DNA of 60,732 nucleotides from Chromera velia (GCA_018398765.1 JAHBMJ010005912.1:7501-68232), one strand, 5' to 3'. Counted from the stretch's first letter, positions 1-12,725 are shown. Program-made: numbers and translations. The notes: generated from the letters alone by a model not told the origin.

Positions 1-507
1 CGTTCAGGGGATCAGAAGGAAGCGGTCAGTAGCACTGGGGACTGTATCTGATGATTTGTTCCCTCGATCCGCATGTTTTGCGGTCGCTGTACGTGACGGC
101 AATCTTTGCAACTCAAAGACTTCGTTGAGAATGCAGGACCATCAGATCGGGCAGGAACGAACAAATCGTCAATACGTCTTCGCACAAAACTTTGCACTTG
201 GTCTATTCTGTTTGAGCTTCAGGCGATTTTGCGATCTTGATTTCTTTCTTGTCCTGCAAGAATACAGGTGAAACTCTGGTTTTGGCATTTCTCTGCGTGC
301 AGTTAGAGTCACTCGAACGTCTGGCGGATCACTGGGACCTCCAGATTCCCCATTTTCTCCGAGAGTTCGAGGGACCAGAGGTCTACGATAAATTTGATTT
401 GTTCCTAACAAGGAGCCTTTCTGCGCGATTGGACTCGGAGGATCTTCCTTCTTTGGACACGGTCAGTCAGTCAGTCAATTCAGTCTTCCAATGTCTCTCT
501 CCCTCTC

Positions 508-561
<54 letters not shown>

Positions 562-2147
562 CCTCCCTTTCTCCCTCCCTCTCTTCCTGCCTCCCTCCCT
601 CTCTCTCTCCCCTTTTTCTGTCTTCTGCACGCCTGTTTTCCGGCCCTCACTGTGCCTCATGCATACAGCCCCACGCCCCCCAACCACCCTGGCCCCGTCT
701 GTTCCCAATGTATCTGGAGCATCCTTTGGTCATCATGTGTCTGCGCGTCTTTGTTGCTGCAGGTGGTCCGCGTTCTCCAAAAAGCAGTTGCCAAAGTAGA
801 GGCGGTGGAACGGGGAATGCAGGAGGAGCTTCTTGCCGAGGTGCGGGAGAGAAAAAGGGGTTCTGCTGCACGTCAGGGGTTGGAGAAAGAGAAAGAAAAG
901 CCCCCTGGAGAGGACGGAACCTCTCAGCCTGTGCCCCCAGAGTCAGACTTTCAAGTTGAGCAGACCAGAAAGAGCCTGCAGGAACCTGAGCCCTCCACAG
1001 AGTCCCCACTGGCAGCTCCAGAGAGACCGGGACAGACCTTAAAGAGACCGCAGGGTCAAGGGAAGGAACGTTCATACCGTCGGAGAGGCACCAAAACCAA
1101 AACGCTTCCTGCCAAGGGGCTGCGGTCCTCTTCCTCCAGCCCTCGTACCCTCCAATTTGGGCTTCCTCTCAAGGTCACAAAGCGGAAGGGGTTGCGGAGG
1201 GAGAAGCAAGCGCAGGGCCGTCCTCGGAGGTTGGGGAAGGAAGAGAAGGGTTCGCTCCGCCCACTGAACAGTGCAGATTCAACACAGGATGGGTCGCAGC
1301 TTTCCTCCTCTTCTGCGAGTACGAACGACAGTCGACGGTCGTCCTTGGAGCCCTCCAACTCGGTGAGGAATTCGTACACGCTTTCTCTTACTCATGTCTT
1401 TGTGTTTTTTTTTCAGCCTCGTATACGACGCCTTTTCTACGCAATGATCCGTTTTCGCGTAGTTCCATCTGGCGTCTCCCCATATCATTTGGATCCCTTT
1501 CGGCCCGTTTGTCTCGTCGATGCACCTAGAAGACTCGTCATCGAAGACCGTACGTGGCGCCCCTATATTTTCAGTACACCTCTAGACCGCTCTACAGCTT
1601 TCTGCATGTCTTGATGGGATGTTTTTCGGTGCGTCTCCTGAAGCTTTTAATCATTTCTTGTGCTTTTGCTTGCAGCTCTGTGGGGCCGTCAAGCGGTTTT
1701 TCAGCGCACAGTACTGGCAAGAAGACGTGCCGCGTTTCTGGGCCAGAGAGGTGCCGAAATTCTTTCAAGAAGACGTTCCGAAGTGGTGGGAGGAGAAGCG
1801 TGAGGAGCTTTCCAGCAACATGTGCGTGGGCCGACGAGCGCGCTCATGTGCTTTTTGGGGTTGATCTGTGCGGGGGTGGGGACAAAGAGGCGTGCAGAGG
1901 GAGAATCGCCCGAGCCGCGATTTTGGATCACGGAGACGACACAAAAGGGAAAGGACAGAGGAAGAAGAGGGAGAGCAGAAAGCACCTTCTCGGGCAGCTC
2001 TAAATGCATGGATTCGAAATCCTTCCCATACATATATCATTTAATCAGATCGCCGAGTCGTTGCATGAACAGCTGCACGGGGCCCTGGAAGAACTCATTG
2101 AAGTCATCAGCCCAGAGGACGTTGGGCCAACGAAGCTGGGAGTCTGA
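1..2147 (+). CDS. 3' part of an unrecognised multi-exon gene (5' end outside window)
   Basis: I do not recognise this protein. Probable coding exons are the end of one at about 1-24 (before GTCAGT), then 303-461, 763-1362, a piece from 1417 to about 1515, possibly 1575-1628, then 1676-1825 and 2049-2147. Exons 303-461 (53 codons) and 763-1362 (200 codons) are phase 0 at both ends and flanked by TGCAG and GTCAGT or GTGAGG. The 200-codon exon begins with a short amphipathic stretch (VVRVLQKAVAKVEAVERG) and becomes Lys/Arg/Ser/Pro-rich, so probably disordered and basic. Exon 1676-1825 holds a Trp/Phe-rich amphipathic repeat in which EDVP recurs (EDVPRFW, then EDVPKWW). The last exon ends in an acidic helix (LHEQLHGALEELIEVI) and a TGA at 2145-2147. 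The junctions between 1417 and 1676 are uncertain, because the frame only closes with a weak donor near 1516. Further 3' exons are possible. Confidence 0.55.
491..613 (+). repeat. CT-rich microsatellite in intron
   Basis: Nearly pure (CT)n/(CCCT)n tract in the intron 462-762 of the first gene, on the sense strand. Confidence 0.9.
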
Positions 2148-4861
2148 GGTTTCTTGTTCTGGTACGTGAATTGGGTGCATTCTGGGTTTGCTGCATCCCC
2201 CGACAAGTGTCGCAAAGGCCGTCCGGCTGTAGATTGAACCACGTGCAGTGGCCCTAAAGGCTGCTGGTGCTCCCGTCTGTCCTCCCAGAAGAGGAGGGGA
2301 CAGGGGGAAGGGAATAAAATGGAAAAGAGCGCGGAGACCAAAGAAATCCCGGTAAGAGAGTGAGACGAACACCACGTGTCGCTCTCTTCCTGTCGACAGC
2401 TGCGGGGGAGGGGGGGGTTGGGTTTGTGGTTGTTGGTCGCGAGTTCCCAAGGGACCCGGAGACAGGCAGTAGAATTACAAGGGGCGGCAGCAGAGAGCAG
2501 AGAAGTTTCTCTTTTGGTTGCCTCGGGGAAGAGAGGGGATTTGAAGGAGACGGCAGATGAAGCTGCCACTGAGGACTACCTGTTCGTTTATGCGTCGTCT
2601 GCATGTGAGTGGGTGTTCATGTTTATGTTCGTGGAGAGACCGACTGCCCCACTGTTTGACGAGAAGCGGCCTCGCCCCGTGTGTGAAATTTTATGATGAC
2701 TTCTCTCTGACTTACACCACTCTCTGGGCATTGAGGCTGTTGTCAGTAGTGTGCAGCGTGTGGGGTGAGAAGGGAGACTGGCCTTAATTCATTCACGAAC
2801 TTCTCCGATTCAATTCACGTCTTGGATCCCCCCTTCTTTCCCCTCCCCGTCCCTGCATGACATGATGCGCGACAGAGCCGACAACTGATGACTTCATTAC
2901 AAATGGATATAAAGAAAGACTTTGTTTTTTAAATTTCGTAAGCAGGGAAGGAGAGGAGGGAGGCAAGGGAGCAGTTGAAGTGTGTTTGTACCGCCGCTGA
3001 GACGAGAGGACAGAAGACAGAGATGTCTGCTGTTCAGACTTGCACTTCTTGTTTCTCCGCTGCAAAGTGAAAACTCCAGCTTCTCAGAATGAAGGGACAA
3101 GACATCGCTCGCATACAGCTTTTGCGGACGGCAGGAAAAGGACACCGTCGCAGACGTACACGCCTGTACAAACAGCTCGACTTTCTTTTCCTGTGTCCAA
3201 CTGTTTTCTTCTTGGCTTTGCTTTGGTTACTCCTTTCCTCCTTTGTTTGCGGAGTGACTGTCAAAAGAGCAACTGAGAGATCGTCAGGCGATCAGAACCT
3301 TTGAATGACCGTATCGAGCATGGTCTGTCTGTTGGTAAGTCTCGTTGACTTTTTCCTTCTTTTGCTTTTCCTTGTATGGGTCAGGAGAGGCAAAGCTCAT
3401 TCTGTTCGTTCTATTCACTCCGTATCCCCCCAAAGAGAAGCGAGAGTTGCACTTGTAGCGTGCGTACGTTCTGGAGAGAGAGGATAGGCCGACGACCAGA
3501 CAGACAGACACTTACACAAACATGTAGACGCTTTGCGGCGTCCGTTCGTCTGTCCGTTTGTCTGTCTGTCTGGCACATCACTCTTCGCGGGTACCGGGGG
3601 ATGCCTGTGGAGAGCGGAAGGCTGTAACGCGCTACAGATCATGCTGGCCTGGAAAGCAACGGTTTTTAACCGCTTCTCTTCCCCCACTTCCATCTTCGTC
3701 TCCGCCTCTCCATCTGCTCCTCTTCCCTTCATTCCAACTGCTGAAAGATTTTTCAAGAAATGTCTGCTCGGTCCGTTTCAGATCGTTGCAGAAAGGGAAC
3801 GGACGTTAATTTAAAAGGTGAGCATGGTGCCTCTGTCTATAGCACGTCCCTTGTACTTTTGATTTTCTTTCTCTCGCCTCATTTCCGTTTTCGTTTTATT
3901 TCGTTTCCTTTCCTTTCCTTTTATTGTGCGTCGTCAATGGATCAGACAAAGACCCTTTTTTGGTTCTGAGACGATGTCCTTGCTTACCTGTTGTCTTCCG
4001 GAAGGACACTCCTTCATAACGGGTTCCTGTTCGCAGTTCTCTGGGAGGCGTTTTGACGAAAAGAAAAAAGTAAATACAGCCCGCACATGGAGGCACGTCT
4101 CCCACATCTGTCTCTCTGTCAATGGCTTCTCTCTGTTTTGTGTATCCCTTCACATCTACGCATGTTCGTGTGCTTATCTGCGCTAACTTTTGAGTCTTCC
4201 ATTCTCAACTCCGCTTTTCTTTCCCTATCTTTCTTTCAACTGCCAGTGATCTTACTCTCTTTGGTGTTCCTTGATTTGATGCAACGATTGGCTGAGAGAC
4301 GGGTCCACGAGGCAAAAAGGGGGCAGGTGGGGCAGGTCAGGCAAAGCTGTTTAGTACAAGAATTCAAAGCGTCAATGGCATGCAGAGAAAGATGCCCTCC
4401 CTCTGAAAAGAACTTTCATGGAATGGAGCTGTTTGCTCCTCTCACCAGGCGGTCAATGTGTTGCAGTGGAAATAGACACGAAATTAACTGGTCTGATCGC
4501 TGCATTTCGTCATGCTCATTCATCCATCGACAGCTTAGCTGAGCTTCCGTCTGAAATTTGCCCTGACACATGACATGCAGACCTGTTCGATTTTTAGAAG
4601 CGGAATATGGGAGCGGAGGTCCCCCTTCCTTCTTTAATCGATCAGTCACTAAGGTGTGTCTGTCTTTTTTTCTCTCCCTCTTAACTTTTATCAGCCTTTC
4701 TCTCTCTTGAATCTGAGATTGCAAGCTGCATGTTTAAATCAATGCAAAGCAAATTTTTCAGCACTTGAGACATCATGCAGGGATGCGTTGGTTTGTTTTT
4801 TACTGCAAGCAAGTTTTCCTAATTTTACATGCGAAAGTGGATCATCCGTTGAATGGGCACC
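2148..4861. other. no convincing gene; possible small membrane ORF
   Basis: This stretch holds intron-like or intergenic sequence with pyrimidine tracts on the plus strand. The only ORF that looks non-random is 3089-3304 (plus, 71 codons): a basic N-terminus rich in Arg, then one hydrophobic segment of about 22 residues (LFLCPTVFFLALLWLLL region), then a short tail. A GTAAGT donor follows at 3334, so this area could instead hold more exons of the upstream gene. I could not build a model with consistent phases. Confidence 0.3.
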
Positions 4862-6300
4862 AAGTTGACCGGTCGACTGTAAACCCCCTCCACGGTGATA
4901 CGCGGTGAGTTATAGTTAGTTACTGTCTGAGATATATTCAAACAAATACCACTGGCAAGAGGCCCACGGCCATCGTATACCGCGGCAAGTGGGGCACGTG
5001 TACTGAGATGCTTTTTTTTTGTACAATATATGTAACATGTGCATCGTGTCGATATGATCCGCTGGAGTTTTGTCTAATTAAAAGACAAAAGGAATTGTAA
5101 TCTTATGATGTTCACTTATGTTCAGTTATAGAAAGGCAGGATTGATTAGATAAATAGACATTTCAAGGAAGATGAATAAAAATATAACTGAAAGTCTAGG
5201 TTAAGGTATATTTGAGTGTATAACTTAAGTTAGGCCTCAGGCTCGCCTAAGAGGGCATGCAAAGCGATTGATTGATGCAAGGTGATGGTTAAGCATGATT
5301 GAGCTAATGATTGAGGGCTAGATTAAAAGTTTTTATCTACGCCGGTTTTTGTGTCCATGTATGACATCGTCTGCCTATATTTAAGGGGTGGATCTAGGGG
5401 TGGATTTAGCTTAGTTTGTCAGAAAGTTCCGTTTTTTCTAGCGTTTTTTTCAATTAGTAGTCTCAAATCTAGCTAGAAGCAACTCTAGGTATCGATCATT
5501 TTTAATACGCGGCTTATCACTCGTGGCATTGCTCAGTATGACTCGTGGCTTTAACGTCAGGGAGAGGAGAGATGGATAAAGGCAAGACAACACTTTTATA
5601 ATTCTTGTTATAATTAACATTTCTTTCCATTGGCATGCAACTACATGGTACATATGCCTAGAGGGCCCTAGACATCATGATTGAGGGTTTAGACGTATGA
5701 AGGCAGACACCAAAGATCATTAAGATCTTTTAGTTTTTCGCTTGTTGGTTGGACTGCTCAGTCCGCTCTGGCTGTCAGCTCTAGATGACCGCAAGGCCTT
5801 GCCACGCGGCGCCCCGAGCACCTTTTCTAGAGTGGCGGCGTGGCACCTCAAGGTGATGCCCCAGGTCGGAGATAGTATTCCGAACCAGAACTGGCGGCAG
5901 GCTTCCTAAACCCTCAATCATCATTTCTAGAGCGGTTATTTTTAGCACCGCGGCGCAGCCGCAGTTCCTTCCAGGCCTCTCCACAGCGAGGCCCCCCCCA
6001 TCTATATAGGACATGGCCCCATATGTATACCGTAAAAACTTTTTTTCTGAGCGCCGCAGGCGCCAAATTTTTTTTTTTAAGGTGTTTCAATGATAAATTT
6101 GATCAATTGTTGATCAATTTGGTTCACTTAGAAAGGTAAAGACCGGAACAATCACGCCGCGGTTCCCCCCCTTTCTTCAAGGTTTTACAACCGCGGCGCG
6201 CCGCGGTGCGCCCTTCGGGCGCTCCGCGGCACCGCGGCGTTTGACCGTAAACGCCGCGGTCTAGAAAGCCTGACCGGCGGGCATGCAATCATGGCCAGGG
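4862..6300. repeat. AT-rich repeat island with GC-rich hairpins
   Basis: AT-rich, non-coding DNA that differs sharply from the coding flanks. It carries several copies of a short motif, ATGATTGAGGGTTTAG or a close variant, at 5307, 5677, 6311 and in reverse at 5907. It also has an inverted repeat of TTGATCAA type at 6096-6120 and two strong GC hairpins at 6200-6230 and 6231-6260. The same motif and a GGATCTA...TAGTTTGTC stretch recur near 22.2 kb, so this looks like a dispersed element. No transposase or reverse transcriptase reading frame is visible. Confidence 0.6.
6200..6260. repeat. two adjacent GC-rich hairpins
   Basis: The first hairpin pairs GCCGCGG-T-GCGCCC (6200-6213) with GGGCGC-T-CCGCGGC (6217-6230) around a TTC loop, with one T-T mismatch. 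The second pairs ACCGCGGCGTTT (6231-6242) with AAACGCCGCGGT (6249-6260), a perfect 12-bp stem around GACCGT. They sit inside an AT-rich island. Confidence 0.85.
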
Positions 6301-6596
6301 CAATCAGACTGATGATTGAGGGTTTGGTGCTCAATGGTGCTCATCTTTGCTCATGTATGCTCATCTTGCGAGACGTATATGTACACCATTGTACACCTCT
6401 TCTCGATCAGTGAAGCCAGTGAGTGGCATTCTGGATGGCGCTTCAATCTAGGCAGAATAACTCAGAAAACAACAGTAGGAGAGCAGTCGGCAGTTGTCTC
6501 GCTTGCACAGACTGGCGCGCTCGCAGCACGCACAAACAGGAGGAGAGAGTCTGACAGTGATCTCACAGCTGGGCAAGGCGGAACGGCTTCTCTGCA

Positions 6597-8842
6597 ATGG
6601 CACTCCTGTTAACAATCCTCCTGTGCGCTTTGATTTCATTTATCTGTTTGTTTCTTTTTTTCCTCTGTGCCGTCGTTTCCCGAAGTATCCATGCCCTGCG
6701 GCGTCTCCCACAGACTCCCGTCTCCTCTTCTTCTCCAGGAGACGCGAAAAGGAAACGAGTCGCAGTGGTCGTTCTCGGAGACATTGGAAGGAGTCCAAGA
6801 ATGCAGAACCACGCACACTCCATCGCCACCTGCAAAGAACTGAATTCCGACGTCTGCCTGGTCGGATATGACTCCTCGAAGCCCCACGCACGAATTCGGA
6901 CAAACCCAAACATCACCGTGTGCCCCCTTCTGCCTCCCCTAGTGGACCCGTACCGAAAATTGTTTCCGACCAAATTGGGTTTTCTCGTTTTTGCCTTCTT
7001 GAAGCTTTTTGAACAGACAGCCGGCCTCTTCCTAGTCCTCGCCCTAATGCCCAGACTGACTGCGATAGTCGTCCAGAATCCCCCGTCTATCCCCACTCTT
7101 CTCGTGGTCAACCTGGCCGCTCTTGTGAAGAGAGCCAAAGTCGTGATAGATTTCCACAATTACGGTTTCACCATCCTCCAGTTGGGTGTTGGAAAAGGCA
7201 CCATTGTGAGATTGGCAGAAGCATTCGAAAAGCTCTTCGGCAGGAGGTGCGACGCCTCGTTCTGCGTCTCTGATGCGATGAGGTCCGACCTGAAGGAGGC
7301 TTGGGGGGTGGAGAGACCCGAAGCGGTCGTCCTCTATGATAAACCGTCTGAAGTTTTCCGTCCCTGCAGCCTCCTAGAGACACATGAAGTCCTCTTCAGG
7401 TGTGGCCTCAGACCGAGTTTGAATTCTCCTCTGCCGCTGTCTGAAGGGACCCGACCGAAGAACGTTGATGTCCTCTCCCTGGAAGGGGGGCCGTCACAAG
7501 TGACTGAGATGGTGAAGAAGAAGGAGACAGCCTTGTCAAAGGACCACACAAGTTCAAATTCGAGTCAGCGTGCTGTGAGGGAGACGTTCGTTTTACCCGA
7601 GGGCAGTGCTGTGAGACCCGTAGGAAGGATGAGAGAAGAGGAACAGGTGGCAGAGGTGACTGTGTGCACGCGTCTTGTGCACGTGCGAGATGAAGGAACA
7701 GGCACATATGGGCACAGCTGTGTGGAACGTCTTGCTGAGAGTGGAGGAGGGAAAGGGCGGACAGACGTTCCTGTGCTTCTGGTCGGTCTCTTTCTTTCAT
7801 TCTTGTGTGTGTGTGTGTGTGTATGTGTGTGTGTGTGTGTGCATGACACAGAGAGAAAAAGAGAGAGGGAAAGGAGATAGAGACAGAGACAGGCAGACAG
7901 ACAAGCAGCGTGTTGGAAACGGATTAGCTTTCTCACGTTGACGTTGTTCTTCTCAGCTTTTCCTGTTCCCCTGTCGTTCTCTCGTGATGCATTTTTTAGA
8001 CTTGGTCACTTTGCCCGCCCGTCTGGAGTCTTGCGTACACCCTCTCCTGAAAGCGTTGGTGTGAATCAGTGCAGCCTCCCTCCAGAAGAAAATTTGTATT
8101 GAGAGAGCTGCAAATGTCTCAGTCTCTCTTCTCTCCTCTTCTCTCTTTTTCGTGTTCTGCTCTTCAGATGAGCTCGACCAGTTGGACAGCAGACGAAGAC
8201 TTTGACCTCTTCTGGGAGGTCCTCAAGATCTTCAGTGCAGAGAGGGAGAGAAGGAAAAAAGAAAACGAAAATGAGGGGTCGGATAAAGGTCAGTCAGCTC
8301 GATCAGTGGTTGATTCGCCTGATTGACGCACGCCGAGAGGGGATTCGATGGCCCTCTTTATTTCAGTGCTTCCCTCTTATCCCCTCTTGCGAGGACACTC
8401 ACTCTCTTTTCCGGTTTGAAACTGCACTTAACTCTCCTTTTCTGCGCTCATCTCTCCCTTCTCCCCCCACTCCTTCTTCTGTACGAGACAAGACGCAAAT
8501 GCAGGACAAGGGGGAAGAGGGGGGCCCCTCCCCTCTCTGATTGTTCTGATCACTGGCAAAGGCCCGATGCAGAAGGCGTTCATCGACAGGGCAAAGGAAA
8601 CGCCGCTGTCGGGAGTGCGGCTCTTCACAGGATTCGCCCCTGCAGAGGACTATCCTCGGTCGGTCGGTCAGGAGGGGGAGAGGGGTTCGTTTGTGCATGG
8701 GTGCGGACAGCAACGCATGAGGGGGCAGGATTCCTTTATGCATTCAGTCTTCTTTTCCCTCTGCGCAACCGATTGATGGGATGATCGATCGAGAGGTCTG
8801 CATCTGTCTCTTTCTCTTTCTCTCTGTTTGCGCTTGCGCTTT

Positions 8843-8878
<36 letters not shown>

Positions 8879-8889
8879 TGCGCGCGCGC

Positions 8890-8924
<35 letters not shown>

Positions 8925-10810
8925 ACAGAGAAAGAGAGGAAGAGAGGGAAGGGGGGCGGTGGGGGGCGGGGCGTGTGTGAGAGAGATAGTATGAGTTTGC
9001 GTGTTCTCGTGTGTGTTCTCGTGTCGCTTCTATAGCGCTCCATTGTCCTCTGTGTTGGAAGGTACTTTCATAGCTTTCGTGTGGATCGAGCAATGAAGCC
9101 TTATCACACATTTGAAACGGTATCCTCACTCATGTACGATCTCTTCTCTCTCTTCTTCCGAACGTGTGTTCCTGCAAATATGCATGCAGTCTCCTGGCAG
9201 CAGCAGATCTCGGCGTCTGCATGCATTTCTCTTCCTCGGGTCGGTCAGACGGATCGAGTAAGGAGGGAGGCGGGGATCGAGGTTGGATGTTGATATATAT
9301 GTTAGATGTAGTGTGGACGTTTCCAGCATGCTCTCTTGATTCTCTTCTGGGTGTTGATGGACTGGGGCATCTTGTAAGTTGCTTCAGGAGAGGCCTGCAT
9401 GTCTTCCTGCTTGGTTGAGGAAAGCATATCGAAAGCTGGGGTCGATTGATTGATTCATGCTGAGGCTGAAGTTTGGTTTGTTTGTTTGTTATCTCTGTCA
9501 ACCCAGTGCACTGTCATGCACAAAGGTCAATCTGCGTGACCTCCATTCATTCAATTTTTTTTGTTTTCCTTCTTCAAAAAAAGGATACCTTCTTCCTTCT
9601 TTCTTGTTTCCGTCATTGTTTCGTTCCTTCCTTTCGGTTGGACAGCCTTTCTTTCCCAACCCCCTGCCTTGTTTTCTTCCGCCTTTTGTTCCGTCCATTT
9701 CTGCCTTGCCCCCCTGAGCCTCCTCTCTTTCCTCCACTCCCCTTCGATTCCCTCCCTTTCCCTCCCACCTCACTTCTTCCTTCCTTCCTTCCCTTCCTTC
9801 AGGAGTGGACCTCCCCATGAAAGCCGTCGACATGATCGGAAGCGGGCTTCCCGTTCTCGCAAAGTTCTATCCTGCAATCCGGGAGGTTCGTTGCTTCTGT
9901 TGCATGTTCTCTTCACCTGTTTGTCTCTCTCGCGTGTCTGTACATGAAAAGGACAAGGAAAAACACACGCGACCTTATCTGAGAAAGAGAAGATATTAAA
10001 AAGTGACGTCGTCTGTCTGAAAGAAAAAAAAGGGGAAGAGGGGAGCAGTGTCCTCCAATCAATTGGAAAAAGAATGTTTTGAAGGGATTGCGCTGCAAGG
10101 GTGGGCTTCCTCCGATGCACCAAACGGTGCCCGTCTACTTTCCCTTCGCTTCTGTTATTGCTTGCGTTGAGGCAGTTGCATATGTGCATCGGTTCTGTGT
10201 GTATTTATTATTCTTATTTCGCTCAGCGCTTTCCGTAAATTGCAGTTGCTGAAGGACGACGGCAACGCGGTCCTCTTTTCTGATGGTGCGACGATGGGGA
10301 GAAGGTACGTGAGGTTGTTGCTTCGTTCTCGGGGGTCGTTCTGGGAGGGTGTATGAGTGGAGGCACGCTGGGTTGGTGTTTTGCTGGCAGGGTGCAGAGA
10401 CACTGTGTCCATGCAGGTGATGGATGACAGTATCTTAAATTCAGGTCTGGCTTTCTGCCTGACGGCGTGCCTCCCGACTCGTAACAATCCTTTTCGTCTT
10501 TGCGGTTGACTGGAAGATGTTGTCAGAACAATGCTTCGGTTCTTAGTGGTTTTGCGGTTGAGCTTGAGTTGAGGATATTTCGGTTTGTTGCAGGTTGATC
10601 GAGACTTTGGAGCGCTTTCCGCAGGCAGTGGAAGGATGTCTTCAGAAGCGAAACTCCGAGGCGCAGTCATGTCGACAAGCGAGCAAGAAGCAGGAAACAG
10701 TCGCACTGGAAAAGCTGCAGCAGTCAGCTCGCGAGCTCTTTCGAGAATTCGGAAGTTGGGAGTCGGAGTGGAGAGGAAAAGCACTTCCGGTGATGAGAAG
10801 TGTTGTTTAG
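6597..10810 (+). CDS. ALG1: ALG1: chitobiosyldiphosphodolichol beta-mannosyltransferase
   Basis: Transfers the first mannose from GDP-mannose to dolichol-PP-GlcNAc2 on the cytosolic face of the ER (GT33 family, GT-B fold). Coding exons: 6597-7781, 8168-8288, 8505-8658, 9190-9239, 9803-9885, 10246-10304, 10594-10810. All phases agree and give 622 residues. Residues 2-28 form an N-terminal membrane anchor. The family signature GDIGRSPRMQ is at 61-70 and FHNYGF at 186-191. Exon 2 begins with SSTSWTADEDF, then come ITGKGP, ADLGVCMHFSSSG split across an intron, and GVDLPMKAVDMIGSGLP, all in ALG1 order. The family is usually about 450 residues. The excess is mainly a polar, low-complexity insertion at about 275-395, just before SSTSWT. 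The stop codon at 10808-10810 opens a set of TAGATACC repeats. The neighbouring convergent gene encodes another dolichol-cycle enzyme. Confidence 0.93.
7805..7842 (+). repeat. (GT)n microsatellite
   Basis: Interrupted GT run just inside the first ALG1 intron, 23 bases after the donor at 7782. Confidence 0.9.
8846..8926 (+). repeat. (GA)n(GC)n(GT)n composite microsatellite
   Basis: Consecutive GA, CG and GT dinucleotide runs in the ALG1 intron 8659-9189. Confidence 0.9.
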
Positions 10811-12371
10811 ATACCTAGTTAGATACCGGGCTAGACCCAAGTAGATACCGAGATTCCAACAACTTCAAAAACAAAAAATCATTAAGATTTAGAAAGCACT
10901 AGCTGTTCATGAGAGAGATGCAAAATGTTACAAAATGTTTTAAAGTCAGACTCTACAACATATATCAATTAGCAATACACGTAAAAATCTCTTTTATGTT
11001 ATCATCACATCATCATACGCCGTCGATCGTCGTTTGCCCAGATTATAGTGGCTTAGCCTTCAAGATTTCTAATGTTCGCTAGAACGTTTGGTAAGAGACG
11101 AACTAGGAGACAAACTTGGCAATCCTCCTCCATACAAAGGAGGAAGCACACGCAAACGTCGCAAAGATACGATAAATGACCCCCAGCGGCTTAAAAAGGG
11201 CTTATCACAATAAATTGAACATAAAAAAATTAAGGTTGCCTTAATTAAAATAGAGTTGTTAAATACCATTAGTGTCGTATGTCGACACTTTCAATTACTA
11301 AAGTATCGATCGACACTGACACTTATAACGATACTTTTAAACAAAAACGGCATTTTTGGTAGTATACAGTACATTTTATGTACTAACCGCCCCCAACTAT
11401 GCCTAGAACTGTGCATGCAGCTCCTTAAAAACTCGTAGGAAGTAGTAGGAAGCCAGTTAATTTTATTTACAAAACGTTTTATCAATTTGAATTTTTGCTT
11501 ACCATGTTTAAAAATCAATGAATGATTATAATTTGAAGGTTTAGGTGATAGGAGGTTTGACTTAAGCTCACTTAACAAACTTTTTGCCTCATTATTGCCT
11601 CAAAAGTTCAAGTATAAGGTGATAACAAATGAAAAAAGGTAAGTGTTAACACTGTACTAAAATATAAATGCGACAGATAGACATAGTGGGAAGGCCCTAG
11701 GGCGAAACGTATCAATCAATCAATCAAATCAATCAAATGTCATTAACACTTAGTGTCATTCCAAGCTCAAGTGTTAACACTAACATTTGTCGCCCATGAT
11801 ATTTAACAACTCTAAAAAAAAAAGCTAGTAGTCTGTATACGGTTAAAACATAAGCGGCTGTCCGGTTAGCAATTATTATGTTTTTAACACTTTTTTAAAT
11901 GTGCTAGTAAATATGTGTGTGAATGTGTGTGCGTGTCTGCAAGTGTGAATTTGAACGCGGTCGAGGTCCAAGCAGCCTCTCGGCCTGACTTTCTCTCCTT
12001 CGGACAGAAGACAAATGGACCCACCAAATAAAACGGGTAAAGTCAAGCGCGCTGCCTGCTTACATCCTGATTCGCCGAGATGCAGACACACCAGAGAGGG
12101 CTGCTAGCCTAACGCCATCCCTAACTTCTCGAATCCATTCTCTTCATCAATTAGTGCGCGCAATAAACGGCCAGCGGCACTCTCTGTCCTCCTGGTCCTT
12201 AAATTCTCTCTCTCACAAACATTCCGACAATGCTTCTTTGGCAAGGCAAGCACGTCCAGCGTCTGCGCACCCTTTGAGACTCTGCCTTCCATTCCTCCCG
12301 AGAGCCTTCTTGTCCGGCCGTCTTCCTTCCTTCCTTCCTTTGACTGCATGCATGCGGTGTCGATCGGTCGA
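10811..12371. repeat. AT-rich intergenic island between convergent ALG1 and DOLPP1
   Basis: Low-GC, non-coding sequence. It begins with three TAGATACC copies (10808, 10819, 10841) that overlap the ALG1 stop. It contains an (ATCA)n run at about 11711-11740 and a repeated phrase, AAGTGTTAACACT or similar, at 11640 and 11770. No open frame with coding character was seen. The last 250 bases are 3' flank of the minus-strand DOLPP1 gene. Confidence 0.6.
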
Positions 12372-12725
12372 TTAGTGCGAGTCGTGACCGAGGCCGAAGC
12401 TCAAAGGGACGTGGTCTGTCAGAGGGACTCCCGGAAAGAAGTGTACCCTCACAAAGTAAGAACTGACACCAAAGATGAACCCTGAAGGCACATGCATGCA
12501 ACAGAGAGAGGACACCAGCCAGATGACTTCAATAAATCAAGATGCTCCAACAGGATTCCCTCACGAGAAGCAGAAATCGAAGCAGGAAATCAAAACTTAT
12601 GAAGGAAAAGCCTTCACGTGCATGTCTGTGTCCAGGCGTTTGCACACAATTTTCGAGAGGCATCAAACCACACAACTCTCACCAAAAAACCCTCTTTCAA
12701 GCTTCATTTGTCTCCTCATCTGGCC

